The notes beneath the pieces were generated by a model. That model ran no database searches. It worked only from the letters and a program-made list of their open reading frames with translations, and had not been told where the DNA came from. From contig NZ_CABVHQ010000013.1 in the NCBI RefSeq assembly GCF_902497895.1, positions 1 to 64,000 of the forward strand: DNA of 64,000 bases, written 5' to 3'. Positions 1 to 8,350 of the stretch are shown in pieces. Both the position numbers and the translations under genes were made by a program. Source of the DNA: Pseudomonas fluorescens. GTDB lineage: Bacteria > Pseudomonadota > Gammaproteobacteria > Pseudomonadales > Pseudomonadaceae. Every line of letters begins with the position of its first letter. Within the stretch, counting starts at the first letter, position 1.

Positions 1-25
1 CATCGCGAGCAAGCTCGCTCCCACA
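1..25. repeat. REP half-element at the window edge
   Basis: The first 25 bases match one arm of the complete REP pair at 21615-21714 (the GCGAGCAAGCTCGCTCC core). The partner arm would lie before the window. Elements like this usually sit just after gene ends in Pseudomonas. Confidence 0.75.
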
Positions 26-158
26 ATTAAAAGCCAGCTCGCATAACCCGGGCCAGGTACGCCAGAAACAAAAAACTCCGTACCCTGACCATCCTTCGAT
101 GAGCAGAATACAGAGTTTAGTGCTTGTTACTGGCGCTGATTACGCCTTTACACAAGCC

Positions 159-770
159 TTACGCGGCAGCGAACAACTGTTCGCTGATCTGCGCCCGGGC
201 ATCGCTCATGGCTTTGACCCGAACTTCGTCACCATAGGCCAGGCCATGGGCACGGACGAACTCGATGTCGGTGATGCCCATGAAGCCGAGCATGACCTTC
301 AAATACTCTTCGTGGCCGACGCCAGTGGCCTGACCGACATGCAAACCGCCGGAAGTCGAGACCACCACGACTTTCTTGTTACCGCACAGGCCTTCAGGGC
401 CGGCTTCGGTGTAACGGAAGGTCTGGCCGGCGACGGCGATGCGGTCGATCCAGGCTTTCAGTTGAGTCGGGATGGTGAAGTTGTACATCGGCGCGGCGAT
501 GACCACGGCGTCCGCGGCCAGGAATTCGGCCAGGGCCTGCGCGCTCAGCTCGGCTTCGTGCTGTTGCGCGGCATCGCGCAGTTCAGCGGTAGTGCCGGCG
601 GCAATCAGGGTGTTGGCGGAAAAATGACTGATGGCATCGCTCGCCAGATCGCGGTACGTCACCACGGCTTGGGGCTCTGCGGCCTGCCAGGCTTCAACGA
701 CGCTGCGGCTGAGCTGACGGGAAGCCGAGTTGTCGCCCAGGATGCTCGAATCGATATGCAGAAGTTTCAT
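159..770 (-). CDS. azoR: FMN-dependent NADH-azoreductase
   Basis: A 203-residue flavodoxin-fold protein expected to reduce azo compounds and quinones with NAD(P)H in the cytoplasm. The N-terminal FMN phosphate loop runs from DSS to SASR at residues 7-18, the family motif PMYNF is at 94-98, and STSGG at 138-142 forms the second flavin contact. The start at 770 is chosen over an in-frame ATG nine codons upstream because a GGAG ribosome site lies just before it and the protein then begins MKLLHIDSS, as in the family. It is divergent from a LysR regulator, an arrangement typical of regulator-controlled azoreductase genes. Length matches the family (about 200 residues). Several azoR paralogues exist per Pseudomonas genome, so the paralogue number is left open. 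Confidence 0.93.
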   Translation of the reverse strand: MKLLHIDSSILGDNSASRQLSRSVVEAWQAAEPQAVVTYRDLASDAISHFSANTLIAAGTTAELRDAAQQHEAELSAQALAEFLAADAVVIAAPMYNFTIPTQLKAWIDRIAVAGQTFRYTEAGPEGLCGNKKVVVVSTSGGLHVGQATGVGHEEYLKVMLGFMGITDIEFVRAHGLAYGDEVRVKAMSDARAQISEQLFAAA

Positions 771-900
771 GTGAGATCTCCAAGTGAGGATCGCCACTGG
801 GCGATCAAAGTGAGGACAATCCTACAGATGAAAGCAATGGCTGATTAGACGGCATAAATGCGATAGTTCGTCTCACTGATAGAACAGTCGAGTATTGACC

Positions 901-1809
901 ATGCAAGACCTTAATGATCTCTACTATTTCGCCAAGGTCGTCGAAGCCGGTGGCTTCGCGGCCGCCGGGCGTTTGCTGGGCATTCCGAAGTCGCGCCTGT
1001 CGCGACGGGTTGCCGAGCTCGAGGAGCGGCTCAACGCGCGCCTGCTGCAGCGAACCACCCGGCAATTGAAGCTGACCGCGGTCGGTGAACGTTACCTGCG
1101 GCACTGCCAGGCGATGTTGCTGGAGGCGGAAATGGCCGACGAAGCAGTCGCCAGCATGTCCAGTGAACCCCGCGGGCGACTGCGGGTGTCTTGCCCGGTG
1201 GGTCTGGCCCACGGGTTGCTGGCCTCGGTGATCAGCTCATTTCTGGAGAAATTCCCTCAGGTGCAGCTTGAAGCGCTGCTGCTCAATCGCCGCGTCGACC
1301 TGGTAACCGAAGGGGTCGACGTCGCCTTGCGCGTGCGCGAACTCGGTGATGAAGACCCGCTGCTGGTCACCCGGCGCCTGCGCCAGGCCCAGACCGTGAT
1401 GCTGGCCAGCCCGGCGTTCCTGCGCGAACGGGAAATCAACAGCCCCGAAGATTTGAAAAATGTCCCGGTGCTGGGGGCCCTGGAGGCTGATCGCCTGGTG
1501 CATTTGCGCATGCTCGATGAGCACGGAACAGTCTCTGATCTGACCCTTGAAGCTCGCCTGGGGATTGATGATTTCAATGTGCGCAAAACCTGCGCCCTGG
1601 CCGGTCTGGGTTTTACCATCCTGCCGATGATGTATTGCGAGGAGGAGCTGGAAAACGGCCAACTGGTCCAGCTATTGCCCCAGTGGTCGCTGCCTGGCGG
1701 CTGGCTGCAAGCGGTTTACCCTCATCGGCGCGGGGTGCTGCCGGCGGTGCGCGCCTGGATTGATCATTTGGCTGAATCATTCAAAAGCTGCGGAGATCGA
1801 CTGCTATGA
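901..1809 (+). CDS. LysR-family transcriptional regulator
   Basis: A 302-residue DNA-binding regulator. The N-terminal winged helix-turn-helix (about residues 1-60) has the typical FAKVVEAGGFAAAGRLLGIP helix pair. It is followed by a linker helix and a LysR substrate-binding domain to the C-terminus. The ATG at 901 is preferred to a TTG two codons earlier. It is divergent from azoR across a 130-bp gap, so azoR is its likely target (inference from layout). Its stop overlaps the ATG of the next gene (ATGA), implying co-translation with the YjbR-like protein. The inducer cannot be read from sequence. Confidence 0.92.
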   Translation: MQDLNDLYYFAKVVEAGGFAAAGRLLGIPKSRLSRRVAELEERLNARLLQRTTRQLKLTAVGERYLRHCQAMLLEAEMADEAVASMSSEPRGRLRVSCPVGLAHGLLASVISSFLEKFPQVQLEALLLNRRVDLVTEGVDVALRVRELGDEDPLLVTRRLRQAQTVMLASPAFLREREINSPEDLKNVPVLGALEADRLVHLRMLDEHGTVSDLTLEARLGIDDFNVRKTCALAGLGFTILPMMYCEEELENGQLVQLLPQWSLPGGWLQAVYPHRRGVLPAVRAWIDHLAESFKSCGDRLL

Positions 1810-2165
1810 AAGCCAGGCCCATGACTGAAGAAGACGTGGCGAACTTCTGCCTGGCGCTCCCCGGCGCCAGGGAAGACTACAAATGGGGCGGTGTGCGAGT
1901 GTTCTCGATTGCCGGGAACAAGATGTTCGCCCTGCAAAACCTGCGCGGCGAGTCGCTGGCATTCAAGGTCGACAAGGATCTGTTTCTCGGTCATGTCGAC
2001 CGCCCCGGCATCCACCCCGCGCCCTACCTGGCCAGGGCGCAGTGGATCATTATGGAAACGCCCTACCCGCTGGCTGCCGAAGAGCTACAAGGCTTGCTGC
2101 AACGCTCCCACCAATTGGTGGTCAGCAAATTGCCCAAACGCGTGCAGGTCGGTTTGCTGCTCTAG
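1806..2165 (+). CDS. MmcQ/YjbR family DNA-binding-like protein
   Basis: A 119-residue protein of the MmcQ/YjbR (CyaY-like fold) family. Family marks are the N-terminal FCLALPGAREDYKWGG stretch, a central KMFALQ strand and a C-terminal helix ending SHQLVVSKLPKR. The biochemical role of this family is not established, although some members are annotated as DNA-binding. It overlaps the upstream LysR gene by four bases, so it is probably translated with it. Its TAG stop lies in a CTAG palindrome that also gives the stop of the convergent DUF1294 gene. Confidence 0.85.
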   Translation: MKARPMTEEDVANFCLALPGAREDYKWGGVRVFSIAGNKMFALQNLRGESLAFKVDKDLFLGHVDRPGIHPAPYLARAQWIIMETPYPLAAEELQGLLQRSHQLVVSKLPKRVQVGLLL

Positions 2166-2590
2166 AACAAGGAAAACAGCGTGGCGCCGAGGAACAACTG
2201 ATCGATCCAGAACACCTGGTGCACCAGGACGATCGCCCAGAACAACAGTTGATAGGACAGCTTGCGGGTTTTGTGCCGAAACAGTTGCTGGGCCAACAAC
2301 GCGCCCGGCCAGCCGCCGGCCAGTTCCACGGCATGCAGGACGTTCTCGGGCGTGCGCCAACTGTCGGCACGGGCCTTGCGCTTGTCGTGCCAGTACAGGA
2401 AGAACGCCAGCAGGCTGACGACACCGTAGGCCGCCAGGGGAATACTGGAAATCCCCCGCAGCCACAACATCGCCGAGCCGAAAGCTGGCAAGGCGCACAA
2501 CGCCAGAAAAACCAGGCCTTTGAAACGCGGATGCGCAATAGCAGCCCCGGGCGGTGGCCCGGAGTTGCCGCGCGGCCGAGGCTCGATCAC
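2162..2590 (-). CDS. DUF1294 domain membrane protein
   Basis: A membrane protein of about 142 residues. The C-terminal half carries the DUF1294 signature: a WHDKRKAR segment after the second hydrophobic stretch, the [10 protein letters not shown] motif, then FRHKTRK and a final membrane helix. Two to four membrane segments are visible. I choose the GTG at 2590 because it overlaps the uppP stop as GTGA; an in-frame ATG at 2617 would lie inside uppP. Some family members carry an N-terminal cold-shock domain, and this one does not. Function is unknown. The overlap suggests co-translation with uppP. Confidence 0.85.
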   Translation of the reverse strand: MIEPRPRGNSGPPPGAAIAHPRFKGLVFLALCALPAFGSAMLWLRGISSIPLAAYGVVSLLAFFLYWHDKRKARADSWRTPENVLHAVELAGGWPGALLAQQLFRHKTRKLSYQLLFWAIVLVHQVFWIDQLFLGATLFSLF

Positions 2591-3417
2591 GCTTTGGCCG
2601 CCGCCCAGTCGACCCAACCGAACTGCCAGGTCGCCAGGATCAGCAGGCCAAAGGCGATCCGATACCAGGCAAATACCGCATAGCTGTGGCTGGCGATAAA
2701 CCGCAACAGCCCCCGGACCGAAAGCATGGCGAAGATGAATGCGGTGACGAAACCAATGGCGAAGACCGGGAAGTCCTCCGGTTTGAACAGGTCGCGGTAT
2801 TTATAGCCGGAGTACACCGCGGCCCCGACCATGGTCGGCATCGCCAGGAAAAATGAAAACTCCGTCGCGGTTTTACGCGAAAGGCCAAACAGCAAGCCGC
2901 CAATGATGGTCGAACCGGAGCGCGAAGTGCCGGGAATCATCGCCAGGCACTGGGCGAAGCCGACTTTCAGGGCATCTTTCCAGGTCATTTCGTCGACGCT
3001 GTGGGCATGCACTTCATGTTCGCGACGCTCGGCCCAGAGCATGACTACCCCACCCACTACCAGCGCGCTGGCTACGGTAATCGGGTTGAACAGGTACTCG
3101 TGAATCAGGTCGGCAAAGATCACCCCCAACACCACGGCCGGCAAGAACGCGATCAGCAGATTGACGGTGAAGCGCTGGGCATTGGGTTGTGTCGGCAAGC
3201 CGACGACCACATCGAAGATTTTCCGGCGAAATTCCCAGACCACCGCCAGAATCGCCCCGAGCTGGATAATGATGTTGAAGGCCATGGCCCGCTCGCCATC
3301 AAAATGCAGCAAATCCGCGACAATGATCTGGTGTCCAGTACTGGAAATCGGCAGAAACTCGGTCAGCCCCTCTACAACCCCTAAAATAAATGCCTGAACG
3401 GCCGTCCAAAGATCCAT
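2587..3417 (-). CDS. uppP: Undecaprenyl-diphosphatase (BacA/UppP)
   Basis: A 276-residue inner-membrane enzyme that dephosphorylates undecaprenyl diphosphate to recycle the lipid carrier for peptidoglycan and other envelope polymers. Both catalytic signatures are present: the glutamate-rich [14 protein letters not shown] at residues 16-29 and PGTSRSGS at 162-169. About eight hydrophobic segments are visible and the length fits the family. The ATG at 3417 is preferred to a TTG directly before it. Overexpression of this family gives bacitracin resistance (known for the family). Pseudomonads often carry more than one copy, so it may not be the only such enzyme. Confidence 0.96.
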   Translation of the reverse strand: MDLWTAVQAFILGVVEGLTEFLPISSTGHQIIVADLLHFDGERAMAFNIIIQLGAILAVVWEFRRKIFDVVVGLPTQPNAQRFTVNLLIAFLPAVVLGVIFADLIHEYLFNPITVASALVVGGVVMLWAERREHEVHAHSVDEMTWKDALKVGFAQCLAMIPGTSRSGSTIIGGLLFGLSRKTATEFSFFLAMPTMVGAAVYSGYKYRDLFKPEDFPVFAIGFVTAFIFAMLSVRGLLRFIASHSYAVFAWYRIAFGLLILATWQFGWVDWAAAKA

Positions 3418-3556
3418 CAATCCCCCATGAAGCGATGCCTGCGGGCATGCCTCGTTAATATTTTTCCGTAGCCTTGACTGCGGTAGCGTAGTTGAGTTCC
3501 AGCGCGCTCTGAATCAACCAAAACCAATAAAAAACCCGTGAAAAATCAAGCCAGGC

Positions 3557-3583
3557 TCAGGTTTTCCCGCGCGCGGCCGAAAT
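3557..3583 (+). promoter_or_regulatory. Candidate sigma-28 (FliA) promoter for the chemoreceptor
   Basis: TCAGGTTT, an 11-base spacer, then GCCGAAAT resembles the FliA consensus TAAAGTTT-N11-GCCGATAA, with 6 of 8 matches in each half and exact spacing. It lies about 128 bases before the chemoreceptor start. Chemoreceptor genes are commonly FliA-dependent. The match was made by eye. Confidence 0.45.
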
Positions 3584-3710
3584 CCTATCAGACATCCCCG
3601 ATTAACGCTGTCGCGTTAGTAGACTTGGGTCGGATTGGCTCACCGCATAAAGGGTGTTTCGATGCTGGCAGGTAGTTAATTAGAAGAACAAGAATCTGGA
3701 GTAACAGGTT

Positions 3711-5345
3711 ATGAATAGCTTGCGCAGTTTGTCGATCAGCCGTCGGTTGTGGCTCATCCTGATAGTGGCTGTGCTGATGCTGACGACCTTGGGCCTATTG
3801 ATGCTCAAGCAGATTCACGATGGCCTCTATCAAGCCAAGTCCGAGAAAACCCAGCATGTGGTGCAGACCGCCAATGGGGTGCTGGAGTATTACCACAGCC
3901 TCGAAACCGCTGGTACCTTGAGCCGTGACGCCGCGCAGAAACAAGCATTGAGTGCAATCCGCGGTCTGCGTTATGACCAGAAAGAGTATTTCTGGGTCAA
4001 CGATCTGAAGCCCGTGATGCTGATGCACCCGAGCAACCCGAAACTTGAAGGTCAGGACCTCTCCGCCATCAAGGATCCCGATGGTTTTGCGCTGTTCAAC
4101 GAGATGGTGTCCATCGCCAAGTCCAAAGGCGCCGGGATCATCGACTATCGTTGGCCAAAACCGGGTGCCACGGACCCGGTGCAAAAAACTTCCTACGTGA
4201 AACTGTTCGAGCCCTGGGGCTGGGTCATCGGTTCCGGCGTGTACATCGATGACATGCAGGCCCAGTTCTATGGTCAGGTGTGGAAGGCCTCATTCATCGG
4301 ACTGGCCATTGCGCTGATCATGACGCTGCTGGTGACCTTGATCGTCCGCAGTATCGTGCGGCCGCTGCAAGATGCGGTGCAGGCCATGGCCAATATCGCC
4401 AGCGGCGAAAGCGACCTGACCCGCAGCCTCGATACCCACGGGCACGACGAAGTCACCCAATTGGCCCATCACTTCAACGGTTTTACCGCCAAGTTGCGCG
4501 AGGTCATTTGCCAGTTGCAGGTCTGCGCCAGCGCCCTGGGTCAGTCCTCGGCCGATCTGGGCAGCAACGCGGCGCAGGCACAAGAGCGCAGCCAGCAACA
4601 ATCCCAGCAAATGGAGCTGGTGGCCACGGCCATCAACGAAGTGACCTATGGGGTCCAGGACGTAGCGAAAAACGCCGAACATGCGGCCAGCGAAATGCGC
4701 GACGCTGAAGCCCAGGCCCGACAAGGCCAGGTGAATATCGATGGCAGCCTGCAGCAGATCGATCAGCTGTCGAGCACCATCGATCAAGCCGTCGAGGTGA
4801 TCCGCACGCTGGCGGCGCAAAGCAACCAGATCGGCAGCGTACTGGAGGTGATCCGTTCGATCGCCGAGCAAACCAACCTGCTGGCGCTCAACGCGGCGAT
4901 TGAAGCCGCCCGCGCCGGGGAACAAGGTCGCGGTTTTGCGGTGGTCGCCGATGAAGTCCGGCTGCTTGCCCAGCGCACGCAGAAATCCACCGCCGAGATC
5001 CAGTCGATGATCGAACGCCTGCAGAGCCATTCCGAGGCGGCGGTCAAAGTGATCAGCGACAGCAGTCGCGCCTCGCAATTGACCATCGAGCAAGCCGGTC
5101 TGGCGGGGGCCAGTCTGAGTGCCATCGGCCAGGCGTTGCGCAATCTCAACGGGCTGAATGCGTCGATCGCCAGTGCCACATTGCAACAGGCCCATGTGGT
5201 CGAGGACATCAACCAGAACGTCACCCAGGCCGCGGGCCTGTCCCAGAACACGGCCCTGGCCGCCGAGCAGTCCAGTGTCGCCAGCGTACACCTGAAACAA
5301 CTGAGTGAGCAGTTGAATGGGCTGCTCAAGCAGTTCCGGGTGTAA
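3711..5345 (+). CDS. Methyl-accepting chemotaxis protein with Cache sensor domain
   Basis: A 544-residue chemoreceptor. A short cytoplasmic start is followed by membrane helix 1 (about 11-32), then a periplasmic single-Cache (sCache_2 type) domain to about 190 with the typical [15 protein letters not shown] and [11 protein letters not shown] strands. Membrane helix 2 is at about 193-216, followed by HAMP and the cytoplasmic signalling coiled coil. The conserved hairpin tip ([19 protein letters not shown]) is intact, so coupling to CheA/CheW is expected. No C-terminal CheR-binding pentapeptide is seen. Members with this sensor type often bind small carboxylic acids, but the ligand here cannot be assigned. 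A GGAG site precedes the ATG. It appears monocistronic and is followed by a REP pair. Confidence 0.95.
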   Translation: MNSLRSLSISRRLWLILIVAVLMLTTLGLLMLKQIHDGLYQAKSEKTQHVVQTANGVLEYYHSLETAGTLSRDAAQKQALSAIRGLRYDQKEYFWVNDLKPVMLMHPSNPKLEGQDLSAIKDPDGFALFNEMVSIAKSKGAGIIDYRWPKPGATDPVQKTSYVKLFEPWGWVIGSGVYIDDMQAQFYGQVWKASFIGLAIALIMTLLVTLIVRSIVRPLQDAVQAMANIASGESDLTRSLDTHGHDEVTQLAHHFNGFTAKLREVICQLQVCASALGQSSADLGSNAAQAQERSQQQSQQMELVATAINEVTYGVQDVAKNAEHAASEMRDAEAQARQGQVNIDGSLQQIDQLSSTIDQAVEVIRTLAAQSNQIGSVLEVIRSIAEQTNLLALNAAIEAARAGEQGRGFAVVADEVRLLAQRTQKSTAEIQSMIERLQSHSEAAVKVISDSSRASQLTIEQAGLAGASLSAIGQALRNLNGLNASIASATLQQAHVVEDINQNVTQAAGLSQNTALAAEQSSVASVHLKQLSEQLNGLLKQFRV

Positions 5346-5352
5346 CCCGCCT

Positions 5353-5530
5353 TGTAGGAGCGAGCAAGCCCCAATCGTAGCAGCTGCCGAAGGCTGCGTC
5401 CGGCTGCGAAGCAGTCGTAAAATCAGGCACTGCGGTATCCAGAAAAATCGAGGAAACAGGATTTGCGACTGCTTCGCAGCCGGACGCAGGCTTCGCCAGC
5501 TGCTACGGTTCGCGTAACGTCGCTCCTACA
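5353..5530. repeat. Large imperfect REP inverted repeat
   Basis: Left arm from TGTAGGAGCG (5353) through the GGCTGCGTCCGGCTGCGAAG core to about 5420 is mirrored at 5464-5530, ending CGCTCCTACA. The unit could fold into a long hairpin with a 40-base loop. It follows the chemoreceptor gene directly and abuts a gene remnant. Confidence 0.85.
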
Positions 5531-5543
5531 CCCCAACAGCAGC

Positions 5544-5735
5544 GGACCTTGCCACCTCAACGTGTATGCCGCGCAATGGGTCAAGACCGGCGACATGCAA
5601 CAACTGGCGCCACTGAGCCTGCAACTGATGTCGCCGTTCGATGTCATCACCCGCCGAGGCATCGCCCCGTCGCCGATTCTGCGGGTGTTCCTTGAGGACC
5701 TGGCGGCTACTGCACGCAATGAAGTACAGGGGTGA
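5544..5735 (+). pseudogene. 3' remnant of a LysR-family regulator gene
   Basis: About 60 codons remain. They read like the C-terminal end of a LysR effector domain (LSLQLMSPFDVITRRG, then a PSPILRVFLEDL helix and a stop at 5735). No DNA-binding domain lies upstream. The open frame there runs straight into the REP element, so the 5' part was lost, probably at the REP junction. Not expected to make a working protein. Confidence 0.6.
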
Positions 5736-5870
5736 ATGGATGTGCGTTCGGCCGGGATTAACGGGTGGACTCCTGCGGCTTTGGTTGCGCCTGCACCTTC
5801 ATGCCTTTACCCGGTCGGGTCGTACCCGGTTACAATCCGCCCCCTCTTCGACTTCCCCCAAGGAACCCCT

Positions 5871-6434
5871 ATGTCCGGGCTTGAACTGTTCGCCGCTACT
5901 CTCGGCGTAATCGCCGTCTGGCTGACAGTCAAACAGAACCCCTGGTGCTGGCCGATCGGCCTGGTCATGGTGTTGCTCTACAGCTGGATCTTCTTTGAGG
6001 TAAAGCTGTACTCGGACATGCTCTTGCAAGTGATCTATGCCGCGTTGCAGCTCTATGGCTGGTGGCAATGGACGCGTGCCGGCGAGGCTCATCATGGACG
6101 GCAGGTCAGTCAATTGGACACTCGATCGATACTGCTCGGTCTTGCCGTCGGCGCCATCGGCAGCCTGCTGCTGGGGGCCGCCATGGCCAACTGGACAGAT
6201 GCCGCACAGCCCTGGCTGGACGCCGCATTGACCGGTTTCAGCCTGGTCGCGCAGCTGTGGATGGCCCAGAAACGCGTGCAATGCTGGCCGCTGTGGATGG
6301 CGCTCGATGTGATTTTTGTCGGGCTGTTCATCTATAAAGGCATGTACCTGACCGCGACGCTCTACGGCCTGTTTACCCTGCTGGCGATACAGGGCTGGCG
6401 AGAGTGGCGCGCCGATCCGCTGTTGCGCACATGA
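5871..6434 (+). CDS. pnuC: Nicotinamide riboside transporter PnuC
   Basis: A 187-residue inner-membrane protein with about seven hydrophobic segments. Family marks are the N-terminal LGVIAVWLTVKQNPWCWPIG, the aromatic QLYGWWQW motif near residue 65 and the late WPLWMALDVIFVGLF helix. It takes up nicotinamide riboside for NAD synthesis. An AAGGA site precedes the ATG at 5871; a longer in-frame opening lacks such a site. Its stop overlaps the start of the NadR-like kinase (ATGA), so the two steps, uptake and trapping by phosphorylation, are co-expressed. Confidence 0.93.
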   Translation: MSGLELFAATLGVIAVWLTVKQNPWCWPIGLVMVLLYSWIFFEVKLYSDMLLQVIYAALQLYGWWQWTRAGEAHHGRQVSQLDTRSILLGLAVGAIGSLLLGAAMANWTDAAQPWLDAALTGFSLVAQLWMAQKRVQCWPLWMALDVIFVGLFIYKGMYLTATLYGLFTLLAIQGWREWRADPLLRT

Positions 6435-6955
6435 AGGTGCTGGTCTTGAGCGGGCCCGAGTCCAGCGGCAAGAGCTGGCTGGCCGCCGAGTTGCAAGCGC
6501 GTTTCGGCGGGTTGCTGATGGGTGAGTACGTGCGTTGCTTCATCGAGCAGAACCCCCGTGACACCTGCCTGGCCGATATCCCGGACATCGCCGGCGGCCA
6601 GTTGGCCCGGGAGGACCAGGCACGCGCGCAGTTGCCGGCCCTGCTGATTCTCGATACCCATCTGCTGAGCAATATGCTCTGGAGCCAGACCCTGTTTGGT
6701 GAGTGCCCGGCCTGGGTCGAGCAGGCCTTGTTATCCCGGCATTACGACCTGCACCTGCTACTCAGCCCGGAGACGGTCGTCTGGACTGACGACGGGCAAC
6801 GCTGTCAGCCGGATTTAGCCAATCGCCAGGCATTTTTCCAGGCCAGTCGCGATTGGCTCGACCGGCACCAGCAGACTTATCAAGTGCTGCGTGGCGACTG
6901 GGAACAGCGCAGGCGCGATGCATTCGAGGCGGTCAATCGGCTGCTGGGCGCCTGA
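6431..6955 (+). CDS. NadR-like ribosylnicotinamide kinase (AAA/P-loop)
   Basis: A 174-residue P-loop protein that resembles the C-terminal kinase domain of NadR. The Walker A loop is GPESSGKS at residues 8-15. It is followed by the EYVRCFIE helix and a DTHLLSNMLW segment typical of the domain. It probably phosphorylates nicotinamide riboside brought in by PnuC, whose gene overlaps it by four bases. The helix-turn-helix and adenylyltransferase domains of full-length enteric NadR are absent, so it should not act as a repressor. Confidence 0.88.
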   Translation: MKVLVLSGPESSGKSWLAAELQARFGGLLMGEYVRCFIEQNPRDTCLADIPDIAGGQLAREDQARAQLPALLILDTHLLSNMLWSQTLFGECPAWVEQALLSRHYDLHLLLSPETVVWTDDGQRCQPDLANRQAFFQASRDWLDRHQQTYQVLRGDWEQRRRDAFEAVNRLLGA

Positions 6956-7102
6956 CTTCAGCACGCCCGCCCGGCAATGTGTCCATTCCTGAAACACCCT
7001 CCTCCCCACAAACCCACCAAATGAAGCGGCTCAAGCCTCGCCGGGAAAAAGTGTTAATCAACTGAAACAGTCGATCTACATAGTCCATGATGAGCAATGA
7101 CG

Positions 7103-7136
7103 GACAGATAAACGGTGCAATGCCCGGACATCTGTC
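7103..7136. promoter_or_regulatory. Inverted repeat upstream of the fap promoter
   Basis: GACAGAT (7103-7109) and ATCTGTC (7130-7136) are perfect inverted 7-mers 20 bases apart. They are centred about 95 bases before the -24 element, the usual distance for a sigma-54 activator site. The right half also contains GACA-N2-TGTC. An activator site is inferred. Confidence 0.45.
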
Positions 7137-7214
7137 TCAGCTTCGTTACAACAAGTTTTTGACTCTCGCCACAAAGAATCGCAACCCACTGTTTTAACTA
7201 TAAAAATCAAAAGC

Positions 7215-7228
7215 GGCACACCTTCTGC
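7215..7228 (+). promoter_or_regulatory. Sigma-54 (-24/-12) promoter of fapA
   Basis: GGCAC, five bases, then CTGC matches the sigma-54 consensus GGCAC-N5-TTGC except for one base. The GG and GC doublets are exactly 12 bases apart. Transcription would start near 7240, giving a leader of about 47 bases before the fapA GTG. Confidence 0.65.
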
Positions 7229-7286
7229 TCTCTTCCTCGCAACGCTGATAAGGGCCAGCGTTCCACTTACAGAAGGAATTGCCGTC

Positions 7287-7724
7287 GTGGGGAAATTTGA
7301 TAAGAGCGTCTATAGCCTCCTGCTGATCGGATGCGCACTGGGCTCAAGTGTCTCCCTGCCTGTACAGGCTGACAACGGCATCATTGTTATCACACGTGAT
7401 GTCCAACCGCGCAACGCAACGCGTGCGCCGGTGATTCCCGACCCTGACCCCACGACCGTCAATGCCAACCCGTCCAAACATATCCTCAGGCAAACGAACG
7501 AGTTGAGCGACGGCGACTTTGCCGGCGTCGCCAGTGGTGCAGGCATCTCCCGCCTGGTCACTCAAGGCACCAACAACCTGGGCGGCAATATCACCAACCA
7601 GACCCAGCTTTCCAACCTCCCCGCTGGACGTTCGGGAAATTCGGGCAACGGTATTGCCAACATGGTCAATTCAAACATCCAGCAAGGCCTGGGTGCTCTG
7701 AAAGTCATAACGGGAGACCGTTAA
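7287..7724 (+). CDS. fapA: Functional amyloid system protein FapA
   Basis: A 145-residue secreted protein, first gene of the amyloid operon. It has a Sec signal peptide (hydrophobic core about residues 9-22, cleavage likely after VQA) and a mature part rich in Asn, Gly and Thr, including GISRLVTQGTNNLGGNIT. In other strains FapA is a minor periplasmic component that influences the balance between FapB and FapC in the fibre (family knowledge). The start is GTG with an AGAAGGAA site ten bases upstream. Only two bases separate its stop from the fapB start. Confidence 0.93.
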   Translation: MGKFDKSVYSLLLIGCALGSSVSLPVQADNGIIVITRDVQPRNATRAPVIPDPDPTTVNANPSKHILRQTNELSDGDFAGVASGAGISRLVTQGTNNLGGNITNQTQLSNLPAGRSGNSGNGIANMVNSNIQQGLGALKVITGDR

Positions 7725-7725
7725 G

Positions 7726-8298
7726 ATGAATCGTACGCTGCTGATTATCGCCATGTTTTGCAGTGCATCGACCTTTGCCCAACCTCCCGTCATCAATAAC
7801 GCCGAAATCGACGGTTCGGGCATGCAGTACCAGGGCAACCTCTCGGTCAACCAGGCTGCGGGCGATCAGCAGCAACAGGCCAACGCCCGGGCCATCGCCA
7901 TTGGCAACAATGCCAGTGCTACCACACAGATTCGCCAACGGCTGCGTACGCGGGTCGACCCCAGGATCGATGCTCGATCCAGCATTCAAGGCGACTCCTT
8001 CAGCCACGGCAACGGCGTACTGGGCGTCAACCAGAGCACTGGCGCCAGCAACCAGCAAGCCAATGCCCTGCGGATAAGCATCAGTACACAGCCGCAAAGT
8101 ATCGACGACAGCGTCCTCAGGCAACAGAACGTGGCGCTGATCACCAACTCCGATCCAACTGACTCTGCACCAGGCTATCGCCAGGTCGCTACCAGCGATC
8201 AGGCCTTCACCGGTAGCCGTGGGGTGATCCAGTTGAATCAGAGCGCCGGGGTGGGAAACCGAACGGCCAACACCCTGAGCGTACGGGTCACGGATTGA
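7726..8298 (+). CDS. fapB: Amyloid nucleator/minor subunit FapB
   Basis: A 190-residue exported protein with a signal peptide (residues 1-18) and three imperfect amyloid repeats, each of the form G-x-(hydrophobic)-N-Q-x-x-G followed by a QQANA-like stretch: near residues 33, 101 and 166 (NLSVNQAAG, VLGVNQSTG, VIQLNQSAG). The same Gln/Asn-rich repeat type appears in FapC. FapB is thought to nucleate FapC fibres (family knowledge). A GGGAG site lies in the fapA-fapB junction. Confidence 0.94.
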   Translation: MNRTLLIIAMFCSASTFAQPPVINNAEIDGSGMQYQGNLSVNQAAGDQQQQANARAIAIGNNASATTQIRQRLRTRVDPRIDARSSIQGDSFSHGNGVLGVNQSTGASNQQANALRISISTQPQSIDDSVLRQQNVALITNSDPTDSAPGYRQVATSDQAFTGSRGVIQLNQSAGVGNRTANTLSVRVTD

Positions 8299-8350
8299 CC
8301 GAAACAGGTAAGAACAACACTTAACCTAAAATAAGGTACGGAGAATCACC

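Larger units (their letters stand above)
6956..7286 (+). promoter_or_regulatory. fap operon control region
   Basis: A 331-base gene-free and relatively AT-rich stretch between the kinase gene and fapA. It contains the dyad at 7103-7136 and the sigma-54-type promoter at 7215-7228, and ends with the fapA ribosome site AGAAGGAA at 7271-7278. I see no other gene in it. Confidence 0.7.

Noticed and set aside
5353..5530. Structured small RNA downstream of the chemoreceptor
   Set aside because: The inverted arms match the REP pattern found repeatedly in the window, which explains the structure.
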